Notes under the pieces: model-generated
What the model was told of the DNA's origin: nothing
Databases searched by the model: none
Seen by the model: only the letters and a program-made list of their open reading frames with translations
Shown here: positions 50,760 through 61,949 of the stretch, one piece after another
How positions within the stretch are numbered: the first letter of the stretch is position 1
How the letters are laid out: the number at the start of each line of letters is the position of its first letter
Position numbers and translations under genes: made by a program
DNA from: Gordius sp. MW1
Lineage: Eukaryota > Nematomorpha > Gordioida > Gordea > Gordiidae
Direction of reading: 5' to 3'
Length of the DNA: 64,000 nucleotides
Assembly: GCA_964036665.1 (NCBI GenBank)
Contig: OZ038529.1
Location: forward strand, 248,001-312,000

Positions 50760-51960
50760 AAAACTTTTTCAACCACATTTTGGCCAATGGTCATTTTTTT
50801 CATTGGTCAGCAGCCAGGGCACGGTAAAAGTGAATATAAATTCATAAGAGTCAAAAAAAACGAAAAAAATAGTTTCGATTCACATTTTGGCCAATGGTCA
50901 TTTTTCCATCGATCAGGAGCCAGTACACGTTAAAAGTCGATATAAATACATAAGAGTCAAAACAATAGTGAAAAAAAAATTTCGATTCACACTTTGGCCA
51001 ATGGTCATTTTTTTGCATTGGTCAGCAGCCAGGACACGGTAAAAGTGGATATAAATTCATAAGAGTCAAAAAAAAACGAAAAAAAAATTTTCGAATCACA
51101 TTTTGGCCAATGGTAATTTTTTCCATTGGTCAGCACCCAACGGACGGCCAAAAAGTCATAATAGCATTGGTAGTAACAGGAACAATCATAATAATCAAAA
51201 AAAAACGAAACATATAATTTCGATTCACATTTTGGCCAATGGTCATTTTTTTCCATTGGTCAGCAGCCAGTACACGTTAAAAGTCGATATAAATACATAA
51301 GAGTCAAAACAATAATGAAAAAAAATTTTCGATTCACACTTTGGCCAATGGTCATTTTTTTGCATTGGTCAGCAGCCAGGACACGGTAAAAGTGGATATA
51401 AATTCATAATAATCAAAAAAAAACGGAAAAAAAATTTTCGAATAACATTTTGGCCAATGGTCATTTTTTTCCATTGGTCAGCACCCAACGGACGGCCAAA
51501 AAGTCATAATAGCATTGGTAGTAACAGGAACAATCATAATAATCAAAAAAAACGAAAAAAATAATTCCGATTCACATTTTGGCCAATGGTCATTTTTTTC
51601 CATTGGTCAGCAATCAACGGACGGCCAAAAAGTCATAATAGCAATGGTAGTAACAGGAACAATCATAATAATCAAAAAAAAACGAAAAAAATAAACTTGG
51701 ATTCACATTTTGGCCAATGGTCATTTTTTCATTGGTCAGCACCCAACGGACGGCCAAAAAGTCATAATAGCAATGGTAGTAACAGGAACAATCATAATAG
51801 TCGAAAAAAAACGTAAAAATAAACTTGGATTCACATTTTGGACAATGGTCATTTTTTTCCATTGGTCAGCACCCAACGGACGGCCAAAAAGTCATAATAA
51901 CATTGGTAGTAACAGGAACAATCATAATAGTCAAAAAAAACCCGGGATTCGAACCCAAAA
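50760..51960 (+). repeat. mosaic tandem array of SINE-like units (C)
   Basis: About ten units. GGCCAATGG recurs at 50996, 51105, 51452, 51581 and 51712 and as GGACAATGG at 51841, giving spacings near 109 and 129-131. It ends at a minus-strand B box GGATTCGAACCC (51944-51955), then AATTAACAAAAATTAA and the element terminus. Confidence 0.85.
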
Positions 51961-52109
51961 ACTGGTTAAATTAACAAAAATTAAAAGTAAACAAAACAAG
52001 ACATTCGGTGCGCGACATTCGGTGCGCACGCCGAATAGCGGACGCCGAATAGGCGGACAAACAAAATGGAAAGTGATCCCATAAATTGCATAGCAATTAA
52101 TAATATGAT

Positions 52110-53190
52110 TTTTTATTCTCTTTCTCACCAGGGGGGAGGGGGATGATTTGCCCCCCACCCTTATTTCTTACCCTCTTTCTCACCAGGGGGTAGGGAAGGG
52201 GGGGGGGGGGGGGTGATTTGCCCTCCCCCCATGATTTTTTACCCTCTTTCTCACCAGGGGGGGGGGGGGGAGGGGGTGATTTGCCCCGCCCCCTCCACCA
52301 TTATTTTTTACCCTCTTCCTTACCAGGAGGAGAGGGGGTGATGCCCCCCCCCTTATTTTTTACCCTCTTTCTCACCAGGGGGGAGGGGGGTGATTTGCCC
52401 CCCCCCCATGATTTTTTATCCTCTTTCTCACCAGGGGAGGAGGGGGGGGGGGGGGGGGGGGTGATTTGCCCCCCCCTTATTTTTACCCTCTTTCTCACCA
52501 GGGGGGGGGGGTGATTTGCCCCGCCCCCTCCACCATTATTTTTTACCCTCTTCCTTACCAGGAGGAGAGGGGGTGATTTGCCCCCCCCTTATTTTTTACC
52601 CTCTTTCTCACCAGGGGGTAAGGGGTGATTTGCCCCCCCCCCCCGTTATTTTTTATCCTCTTTCTCACGGGGGAGGGGGGTGATTTCCCCCCCCCCTTAT
52701 TTTTTACCCTCTTTCTCACCAGGGGGAGGGGGGTAATTTGCACCCCTCCCCCTTATTTCTTACCCTCTTTCTCACCAGGAAGGAGGGGGGGTGATTTGCC
52801 CCCCCCCCCCATGATTTTTTACCCTTTTTCTCACCAGGGGGAAAGGGGTAATTTGCACCCCACCCCCTTATTTTTTACCCTCTTTCTCACCAGGGGAGGA
52901 GGGGGTAATTTGTCCCCCCCCCTATTTTTACCCTCTTTCTCACCAGGAGGGGGGGTGATTTGCCCCGCCCCCTCCACCATTATTTTTACCCTCTTCCTTA
53001 CCAGGGGGAGAGGGGGTGATTTGCCCCCCCCCCATTATTTTTTATCCTCTTTCCGGGGGAGGGGGGTGATTTGCCCCCCGCCCCATTATTTTTTACCCTC
53101 TTTCTCACCAGGGGGAGGGGCACCCCTCCCCCTTATTTCTTACCCTCTTTCTTACCAGGGGGAGGGGGGTGATTTGCACCCCACCCCCTT
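52110..53190 (+). repeat. G/C-tract minisatellite array
   Basis: About 18 units of roughly 60 bp: TTTACCCTCTTTCTCACCAG, a run of 5-20 G with A breaks, GTGATTTG, then 6-10 C. Each unit can fold as G-run/C-run hairpin with a GTGATTTG loop, and G runs could form quadruplexes. Run lengths differ in every unit. Confidence 0.92.
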
Positions 53191-53577
53191 TAATATTTAA
53201 TACAACACAATTAGCATCTACCTTACAAAATGTTATTAAGATGAATATAATTATATCAATTTAAATGTATTTGTTATCTATCTCTAATTCGAATATGGGA
53301 TAATTGACGCATTCTTTTATTGATGATTGACGGTTTTATCCGCCAATAAGAACTATTTCAACAATTTTGATGAAAATAATAAATGACGTTTGATTGACAT
53401 GTTTGACGTTTGCTATTTTACTACGTTCGCTGAATCCAATATTACACCTGGCTTGTTGAGTTGGTCAATATAATTAAAAAAAATTTAATGTTTTTTCCTT
53501 TTAATATAATTCTAACTTTTTGTTTTATCATCGAGTTTAACTTTAATTTAGTCTTTGTTAAGGTTTATATTATTTAA

Positions 53578-53758
53578 CATGGGCGTACCCAGGTTTTGAA
53601 TTAGGGGGGGGGGGAGGCAAAACCTATAAAAGTTCATATAGAAGGGGGGCAAAACATAATTTTTTTTTAATTTTTCAATGTTTTTGCATGTAAAATTTTT
53701 TTTTCGTAAATTAGGGGGGGGGGGGGCATGCCCCCCCCCCTTCCTGGGTACGCCCACG
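53578..53758. mobile_element. CATGGGYGTA MITE, 181 bp, 8-bp target duplication
   Basis: Starts CATGGGCGTACCCAGG and ends CCTGGGTACGCCCACG, flanked by TTATTTAA at 53570-53577 and 53759-53766. G11-12 and C10 runs lie beside the ends. Family of 3410-3533. Confidence 0.9.
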
Positions 53759-54261
53759 TTATTTAAAATGTCGGTCATGTCAACAAAAACAATGCACTAG
53801 TCTATTAAGTTTAGTTTAATCAAGGACCTATTTACTATGGTGTAAAATTATAAAATCTAATTTCTCATTAATTTTATTTTAGATTTATACATAAACTTTC
53901 GCTCCATAGTTATATTGATGTTATCGTGAGAAATTTAAATCAATCGGCTAAACGACCAATACCTTGTAAGTTGTGCAAGATATTAAGATTTTCGTAAGCT
54001 TAATAAATCTCCAGCACGTCTGATGAAACAAACAATACTATATTTATTTCAAAAATGAGCTTAACATCGGTGTTTAGATCAATGGATATGTGGGATCGAA
54101 TTGCCAAGGCCTTTCCCTGTTTTTTATTAAACATTTTACATCGTGTTTCAGATTTACAGATATGTGGGGTCATTTAGACCCACACTTTACTTTAATATAT
54201 TAAACCAAAATTTTTATTAATTTTGAATCCGATATACATGTACTTATTATTCTCATTTTAG

Positions 54262-54630
54262 ATGCCACAGCCATGACTTCCAAGCTCAATGAATGTCCGG
54301 GCTCTGCCATAGAAAGCTTCAGCAAGGCCTAAACGCGGATCGGGCTCTAGGCTGCGTCGCTTCTGGAGGATGGGCCGCAGTCACCACTATTACCTCCAAA
54401 CTTTACAAAGGGGAAAAGGGTGACGCGGCGAGCGGCAAAATTGGTGCAGACATGGAAAAGAAGGGGAAAAATGAGGAAAATAGGATTGGAGAACTTGTTA
54501 AACCTGCATTACCAAAAGTGTTAATACCGTTGATGATAAGCTTGTGGATGGCCCTGCTGTTGATACTTACCAGGAGGGAAATGATGAGCTCGAACAGTCT
54601 CAAGACGAATCGCCTTGGGAAGGCCTAGAA
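54262..54630 (+). pseudogene. SCYL1 exon 11 copy, frameshifted
   Basis: [15 protein letters not shown] then a 1-base deletion near 54311 shifts the frame; homology continues through [14 protein letters not shown] to GLE. About 20 bases after NRI are present here and absent in the 19-kb copy. Confidence 0.85.
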
Positions 54631-56157
54631 GTTGACACCTTTTTTATAATTAATATTTAAGGCATAGTATAATTTCAGGAAGTGTTTTTAAAACGAGTTT
54701 TACTACAAATTCTCCTTAAATTTCGGATTTTGATAAAAATCCTTTGTTTTTTGCTTTGAAAAATTTTATTTCACCATAATGAATAAGAGATTGTTGGGTG
54801 GGATTGGAAAGTAATATTTTTGATTACTAATTATAAAAACTCGGGCCTTCGGCCCTCGTGGGAAGGGGGAGGGGAGAAGGGAAGGGGGGAAGGGAAGGGG
54901 GGAAGGAAAGGTGGGAAGGAAAGGGGGGAAGGGAAGAGGGGAAGGGGGGGGGGGAAGGGGGGGGGGGGAAGGGAAGAGGGGACGACTCATCTATTCTACG
55001 TATAAATGTAGCTTATTTGCTATGCAATTTATGGGCGAGAAAGGTGAGAAGGGGCGAGAATGCCTATAGGGGGGTATTAAATGCAAAAGAATTGGACTGA
55101 TGGGCATAGGGTAATTATCAATGTTAGCCAAAAAAAACGTAAAATTTTATTATGATTTACAATTTGACGAAGCGGGAAAATATAAATGAGTTAAGTGTAT
55201 AAATGTCGGCTGGATAAAGTATATAAATATCATCTTTATTATTTTTTAATAAATGAAATTAGGTTAAACATCATTCTAAAATTAATTTTAATCTTGCACA
55301 ACTTGTTGATTTCTAAGATTAGATATATAGACTTTCACATACTAAAACATTCTGGGCATAATTTATTCCATAACCGGAAAACGTTAAATTTTTAATTAAA
55401 ATTTCAATTTGCAATAACAATTTTTATCGTACGTATATAAATTAAATAATAGTTATTATTGTATTAAATTTTTCGTGGCTGCCTTCCACATTTGATTTTC
55501 TAATGTATCTAAAAAATAATATAACATAAAAATGTTACATTTATATGGTCACAAAACGCAATTCTACATAGCAAATTTAAAATAATAAAAAAAGTCAATA
55601 TAAAACACACAAATTTTTGGTTGCCCCAGTATAGGTATGTTGAATTTAAGCTTTTTGGCGGAACATAACCACACATAAGGTGAAGCGCTAACGCCTTCGG
55701 GTTTCTTTGTAATTAATAATATTCTCTTTAATTTATAACAATTTGATTTAAGATTTATATAGAGTATAAAAAAGTGGCGAATTTAATACTTAGATTTCCA
55801 ACGCGCACATTTAAATTAAAGGATTAGAAAAAAAAAGTATCAGCAGTTTAAAGCATTTAACGACTAGATTATATAAAAGTTTTCCTTCTTTTAATCAAGT
55901 TAAATCCTAGTCCTATTAATGATTTGACGAATGCATAGAACTACCATACTATTTCTAGACCCTATTATATTAATTTCTATCTTTCAATTAACCGGCCTCG
56001 AGTTATTGTGCGAGATTTAGAAAGAACGATTCCATCAGAAAGTTATTATTATTTATTGAGCTTCAACGTTCATACTATAGCATATGTGGGTATTGGTGAA
56101 AAAGTGGTTTTAATAAATTAGTATTTTATTTTAAATACTTATTCCGTTAAAACTAAA

Positions 56158-56375
56158 CGCTCACACTACCCCCCCCCCCTTCCCTCCGTTAAAACTAAAC
56201 GCATATAATAATCAATAATAATAAAAAGGGGTTGAGGGATGATCTCCTCCACTCCCGCCCAAAACTAAACGCTCACACTACCCCCCCCTTCCCTCCGTTA
56301 AAACTAAACGCATATAATAATCAATAATAATAAAAAGGGGTTGAGGGATGATCTCCTCCACTCCCGTTCCCTAAT
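56158..56375 (+). repeat. 113-bp tandem duplication with C run
   Basis: Two copies of a unit with CTCACACTACCCCC, CGTTAAAACTAAACGC, AATAATCAATAATAATAAAA and GATCTCCTCCACTCCCG, differing mainly in C-run length (9-10 compared with 7-8). Confidence 0.85.
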
Positions 56376-56844
56376 AATACCAACTCAGCGGAGGAAGGAT
56401 AAGAGGGTAAGATAGGGCATCTTTATTTTATTTTTATATGAAATTAGGTTAAACATTTTAGGTTAGGAGGGTTGTCTTTTTTTTGGCAGCAGACTCACTA
56501 ATTTACCACACAATCTGTAGCGTAGTAAATCATGGAGTTAACTAATTGTTATAAATTTTATAGCTATAAAAATATAGGGGGGTATTAAATGCCTAATGAT
56601 TAATTAATTATTTATACAAATTTTCCATATAGGCAAAATGTAATATAGGTAAAATGTAATATAGGCAAGGGTTAGGGTTAGATTTAGTGTTTGCATCTAG
56701 TTGCGTATTACATTAGTTTTTACGGCCTTTAGTGATTATGGGTCTAACAAACATTATATTATAAAACATCACAATGTTAAGAATTTGCAGAATTGTTGGG
56801 AGAAATTTTTTGTTGAATTTGAACAATTTTAATTAAAAAAATCA

Positions 56845-58715
56845 AAAATTTGGCCAATGGTCATCTTTAGGTTTTTTATGAAATCACAATCTAATTATAT
56901 GAAAAATATTAACCCAATAAAAAAACATATATGCATTTATAAGGTTAAAAATATATTACATAGTTGGCTGTCTGTTAGACCATCTATAATAAATTTTTAG
57001 TTTTTTTTTCCATTGGTCAGTACTAACAGATACTCTATAAGTCAATGATAGCCAAAAAAACGGGGAAAAATTTTTGATGCTCATTTTGGCCAAAGGTCAT
57101 TTTTTTGCATTGGTCAGCAGCCAGGACACGGTAAAAGTGGATATAATTTCATAAGAGTCAAAAAAAACGAAAAAAAAACTTGGATTCACATTTTGGCCAA
57201 TGGTCATTTTATTCCATTGGTCAGCAGCCAGCGGACGGCCAAAAAGTCATAAGAGCAATGGTAGTAACAGGAACAATCATAATAGTCAAAAAAAAACGAA
57301 AAAAAAAATTCACATTTTGGTCAATGGTCATTTTTTTCATTGGTCAGCACCCAACGGACGGCCAAAAAGTCTTATTATCAATGGTAGTAACAAGAACAAT
57401 CATAAGAGTCAAAAAAAACTCCGGGATTCGAACCCAAAAACTAGTTAAATTAACAAAAATTAAGAGTAAAGAACGAGACAAGACATTCTGTGCAAGACAA
57501 GACATTAAGTGCAAGACAAGACAAGACACCGAACAGCGTTACAAACAAAATGGAAAGCGAGCCCATAAATTGCATAGCATTTAATTAAATAGGGGCACAG
57601 GGATCCATATCAGTAGATGCATAGGCTTTTGTAATGGATAGGGTAATTATCAATGTTAACCTATTCGAAAACGAAAAAAAATTTCGATTTATTTGGCCAA
57701 TGGTCATTTTTTTCAATGGTCAGTAGCCAGCGGACGGTCAAAAAGTCATATTATCAATGGTATTAACAAGAACAAAATATTAATTTAATTAAATAAAAAT
57801 TTTTAATGCTCATTTTGGCCAAAGGTCATTTTTTTGCCTTGGTCAGCAGCCAGGACACGGTAAAAGTGGATATGAATTCATAAGAGTCAAAAAAACGAAA
57901 AAAAAATTTTCGAATCACATTTTGGCCAATGGTCATTTTTTTTCCATTGATCAGCAGCCAGGACACGGTAAAAGTGGATATGAATTCATAATAGTCAAAA
58001 AAAAACGAAAAAAAAATTTTCGAATCACATTTTGGCCAATGGTTATTTTTTCCATTGGTCAGCAGCCAGGACACGGTAAAAGTGGATATAAATTCATAAT
58101 AGTCAAAAAAAACGAAAAAAAAATTTTCGAATCACATTTTGGCCAATGGTCATTTTATTCCATTGGTCAGCAGCCAGGACACGGTAAAAGTGGATATAAA
58201 TTCATAATAGTCAAAAAAAACGAAAATAAAATTTTCGAATCACATTTTGGCTAATGGTCATTTTATTCCATTGGTCAGCAACCAACGGACGTCCAAAAAG
58301 TCATAATAGCAATGGTAGAAACAGGAACAATCATAATAGTCAAAAAAAACGAAAAAAAAACTTGGATTCACATTTTGGCCAATGGTCATTTTTTTCATTG
58401 GTCAGCAGCCAACGGACGGCCAAAAAGTCTTATTATCAATGGTAGTAACAAGAACAATCATAAGAGTCAAAAAAAATTCCGGTATTCGAACCCAAAACCT
58501 AGTTTAATAATTAAATAGGGGCACAGGGACCCATATCAGTAGATGCATAGGCCCTTGTAGTGGAGGGCATAGGGTAATTATCAATGTTAACCTATTCAAA
58601 AACGAGAAAAAAAATTTTGATTTATTTGGCCAATGGTCATTTTTTTCAATGGTCAGTAGCCTGCGGACGGTCAAAAAGTCATATTTCAATGGTATTAACA
58701 AGAACAAAATATTAA
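56845..58715 (+). repeat. mosaic tandem arrays of SINE-like units (A)
   Basis: Several runs of the units (56845-57440, 57640-58500, 58585-58715), with minus-strand B boxes at about 57423-57434 and 58481-58493. A stretch at 56870-57000 is the inverted counterpart of 46095-46230 in copy B. Confidence 0.8.
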
Positions 58716-58919
58716 TTTAATTAAATATATACATTGGAGGGTAAACGGACGGACATCAACGGACAACGGACAACGGACAGACATCAACGGACAACCAAAA
58801 ACGAGCCCATAAATTGCATAGCAATTAAAAGGTTTGACTATTGTCGTGACGTGCACCAGTTTTTAAAGGACGTGCAGAGTCAATTGGAAACGAGATGTCT
58901 CCTTTTTATCAATTACTAG

Positions 58920-60673
58920 TGTGGCATAACGCCAATCCCCTCTTAATTTTGGTTTTATCCCGTTTTGGTTGCTTAGTTCTAGTTTTATGATATAGCTATT
59001 TTTCTTCCCCCCTTTCGTGTTTTAATTACTATTCTTGGCTTGTTCAATTACCCTTTTAGTTTTATTACCCTCCCCTTGCTAGTTGTATGACTATTCAAAT
59101 TTATTGTCACGCAGTCCTAACGCGTTTGTTTGTTATAATCCCCCTCCCCGATCGTGATGGTGTTGTTTACATATTTTCATCTTCAATCAACCCCCGATCG
59201 TTATTGTATGGTTTACCTATTTACATCAACCATCATCATTATTATTCCTGCTATTTAAAGTACGAATTGTTTGTAAAAAGGAGTTATATATATTTTTGGT
59301 ATTATTGTTAATGTAGATATTAATCATTAATAAATTCGTGTATTGGAAATAAATTAATAAATTGAGCCCTCCCTTTTGGGGGGGGGGGACAACAAGAAAA
59401 CAAATTATTTTTATAACAATCATTCGAGAAATAAAATAAAAAGAAATTCAATATTTATTAAAGTATAGAAAATTGGTGGATTAACTTTCCTTTCAAGACG
59501 ATCGTTCTGTTGTTAGTTTGTTGCTCGAATAATTAGTGTGAATATATTTTCCTTTTGTCTTGCCACCGGAATCAGGATATTGGAATTTCCATTGCGGGCG
59601 CGGCTTTAGTATTTTGTTCTGACACCAATTTCGTATTTGAAGGAATGCAGATACGCTTAAAAATATTTATTTAAATTTCTGGCTAAATGTATCTATTTTC
59701 TAGGACTACCGCGAATATCAATCAGTTTTATTTTTCGTACTACTACATCTTTAGCATAAATTTATTCAACTTCAAAAATTATTATGACTGACTGATCAAT
59801 CTCTACTGACAATTCGTTTTAAGTAGTAACAATAATAATGATGGGGGGAGGTAGGATGGCGATAAACAAATAAATGATAGCACACAAGCGCGGTGGTAAA
59901 ACAATAATGATCAGCGCATCGGTAACAACAACGATCAGCGCACTGGTACAATAATGATAAGCGGCGCAAATAACTATAACTAACAAATAGCGATATCATC
60001 ATGATTATAACATCTGAAGGCTAATTCATAGTAGGGTAATAAACCGGTAACTAACCTTGACATTTAAATTTAAGAATAAACCATTACCCTTTACCAAATA
60101 ACAAACCTGATCTTTATGTATTTCTGGCAATTTTGTAATCTCCGTATTCATACTTTTTGACATTGACCTTGACATAAACATTGACCATGATATTGACCTT
60201 GACCTAGATATTGACCTCGATATTGACATTGACCTCGATATTGACATTGACACTACTTTCCGAAAACCAAAGATACGGATTATACCGTTCCTTAAAAACT
60301 CTAAGGATGACTCAAAGAGTTCAGAGCCTTATATACCCGAGGATGACTCAAAGAGTTCAGAGCCTCAATACTCGGTTTAGTAGTTCAATTGGTAACCAAA
60401 AATCTCCGTCAATTCCTTCCTTCAAAATTTCATATAAGCCACTTTACAAAAAAATGTCACTCCTTCCTTTCAAATATCAATATAATTCACTTTACAAAAA
60501 TCGCTCGCTTTTTTCCCTTTCATAAAATCATGCTTACATTGCCAAATAATATTCAACTAAACGGGGGGGGGGTTTGGTTTAACATTGTTTAATAACAATA
60601 ATTTAAGTAGCACAATAATAATTTAGGCTTCTATTTAAATAATTTGTTTTCAGTGTGTGTACATCTTACCAGA
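58920..60673. mobile_element. unclassified 1.75-kb insertion with ACTAG duplication
   Basis: The SCYL1 duplicate is interrupted between ACTAG at 58915-58919 and 60674-60678; the first copy has a single ACTAG at 19833-19837. The insert starts TGTGGCATAACGCC and ends CTTACCAGA. A reverse GGTGTCAGAA motif near 59613-59625 is like the primer-binding region of the gypsy element at 4412. A 5-bp duplication fits an LTR element, perhaps a solo or internally deleted one in reverse. No repeated LTR pair is seen. Confidence 0.6.
60157..60366 (+). repeat. ATTGACCTCGAT minisatellite and adjacent duplication
   Basis: 60157-60251 repeats a 12-bp unit like ATTGACCTCGAT about eight times. 60303-60330 and 60340-60366 repeat GGATGACTCAAAGAGTTCAG and GAGCC. 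Both lie inside the 1.75-kb insertion. Confidence 0.8.
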
Positions 60674-61793
60674 ACTAGCAAGTTTAGAAAATCTCGGTGA
60701 ATTCATAATTACTCTTACACTGCTTATAAATACCGCGCAATTTATTGATAACTTCAGATCTTTGTTTCGGGTGGACATGTATTGTTATATCCTCTAAGTA
60801 AATCAACAAAAAATTTATAGGTCAACATTTAATGCGCCAAAGTAGTGACTCCGCTAACGAAAATTGTGTTTTAAAAAACACTTTTTTTTTCTTATTGACT
60901 TTATTGGATACGAAAACCGTCCGAAATTTTAGAACCTTCTATTCAACGCATATATGCTCCCGTTTCGAAAAATATATATGACAGGAAAACTTTCTGCATT
61001 CTACTTTACGAAGTGTTATATAGCCTAGGTTGATCATTATGGACATGGGGAATTATATCTCGAAGGGTTGAATACGCCGATTTATTAGAATTTTTTCTGC
61101 TGACGTTGCTGAAAAGCTGCTAACTTTTGCAGAATTTTTAATTGACGTGGAGTTTTGTCACCAAGATAAATTTCTTTTAGGATGTTTTGATGCTCTTTTT
61201 GTTTCGCTTTGTCCTATCCTTTTAATTAATGCACCTCGAATTTTTTAAATAAAGTGTCAAATGCAAATAGCATTTTGAAGTGTGATCTTCTTTGTCCGGT
61301 ATATCGCCTCAGCTGGGGGTATACTCCGTCTAACTCAGAAAATAATTATTAGCTGTATACTTTAATTTTTATTATAGACTTAATAATTTATATTAGAATT
61401 AAAATTCGGTTCCCAAATGCATCTTATAACTTTTTTTGGTCATGTTATGTATGCAATAAAATATTTGTGATAATTTATCTCCAACGTTTCAATTTTCAGT
61501 AAGAAGTAAAAAAATTTAGTCAATTAATAGTTTTTAAAAAGACCTCGATTTTTTAGTCTCGCTTTTATGTTAATTGAGTATATAAATTATTTTATTCGAT
61601 CTCTAGGTTAGGTCAAAATTCCAATTTTTTATTGAGTCGGCTTTTAGTCTTAGTTGAACCAGATTAACCAAATCTCAGGACTTTTTACAACATTACTTAT
61701 GAATAATAATTTTGTCAATACAAAATGCAATTAAAAACAGTGAAAAAAGAGCTATATACATTTTTTGAGCTAACTTATGCATCATAATCACAG
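60674..61793. other. SCYL1 intron homology, second copy
   Basis: Matches 19833-20590 and then, after a deletion of about 1 kb that removes exon 12, 21600-22055. No intact ORF. The minus-strand frame seen at 20371-20571 is broken here. Confidence 0.7.
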
Positions 61794-61949
61794 ACGTCGG
61801 CGAACCCTACAAAGCTAAGCGGCACCAAACCTAAAGCCTTTTCCGGAGCAATTCTAAAACCAACGACAAAATTGTTATCAGCCAATATAAAACAACACCA
61901 AAATTTGGTGGCGGAAGACCCATGGACTAGCTGGGCTTTTGACAAATGA
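61794..61949 (+). pseudogene. SCYL1 exon 13 copy
   Basis: The frame is kept to [11 protein letters not shown]-stop, with a 15-bp in-frame deletion. Without the upstream kinase and HEAT exons it belongs to a truncated duplicate. Confidence 0.85.

Larger units (their letters stand above)
49128..52098 (+). mobile_element. hairpin-ended composite element, copy C
   Basis: Same orientation as A. It contains the purine tract, ATCTATTCTACGTATAAATG, TTTGCTATGCAATTTATGGG (49419-49440), SINE-like arrays, B-box sequence and the right terminus AAATTGCATAGCAATT (ends 52098). Its left end carries an expanded array of GC-rich hairpins instead of the single GGGCC/GGCCC hairpin of A and B. Confidence 0.6.
48850..53455. 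mobile_element. element D: large element with long inverted ends
   Basis: Left arm about 48850-49120 and right arm about 53190-53455 are inverted copies. Shared blocks are GTAAAATAGC.AACGTC, TCCCATATT, GAGATAGATAAC, ACATTTAAATTGATATAATT and GGTAGATGCTAATTG. Everything between (copy C and the G/C array) is therefore internal or nested. The outermost bases are uncertain and no target duplication could be fixed. No ORF remains. Confidence 0.65.
54839..58825 (+). mobile_element. hairpin-ended composite element, copy A, with empty site
   Basis: Inserted in the SCYL1 duplicate: the left flank ends ATTATAAAA and the right flank resumes GGTTTGACTATTG, while the first copy reads straight through (TTATAAAAGGATTGGC near 19732). 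TAAAA at 54834-54838 and 58826-58830 may be the target duplication. It begins ACTCGGGCCTTCGGCCC, followed by a G/A tract, TTTGCTATGCAATTTATGGG at 55014-55034, a non-coding 1.7-kb middle, SINE-like arrays, a GGACAAC microsatellite (58745-58795) and AAATTGCATAGCAAT. No ORF above background. It is the best delimited copy of the family. Confidence 0.75.

Noticed and set aside
50760-58715. Repeated open frames with GRPKSHNSNGSNRNN-like text, suggesting a repeat protein
   Set aside because: The frames are open on both strands and in different phases of a non-coding SINE-like unit. No codon bias or start context is shared.
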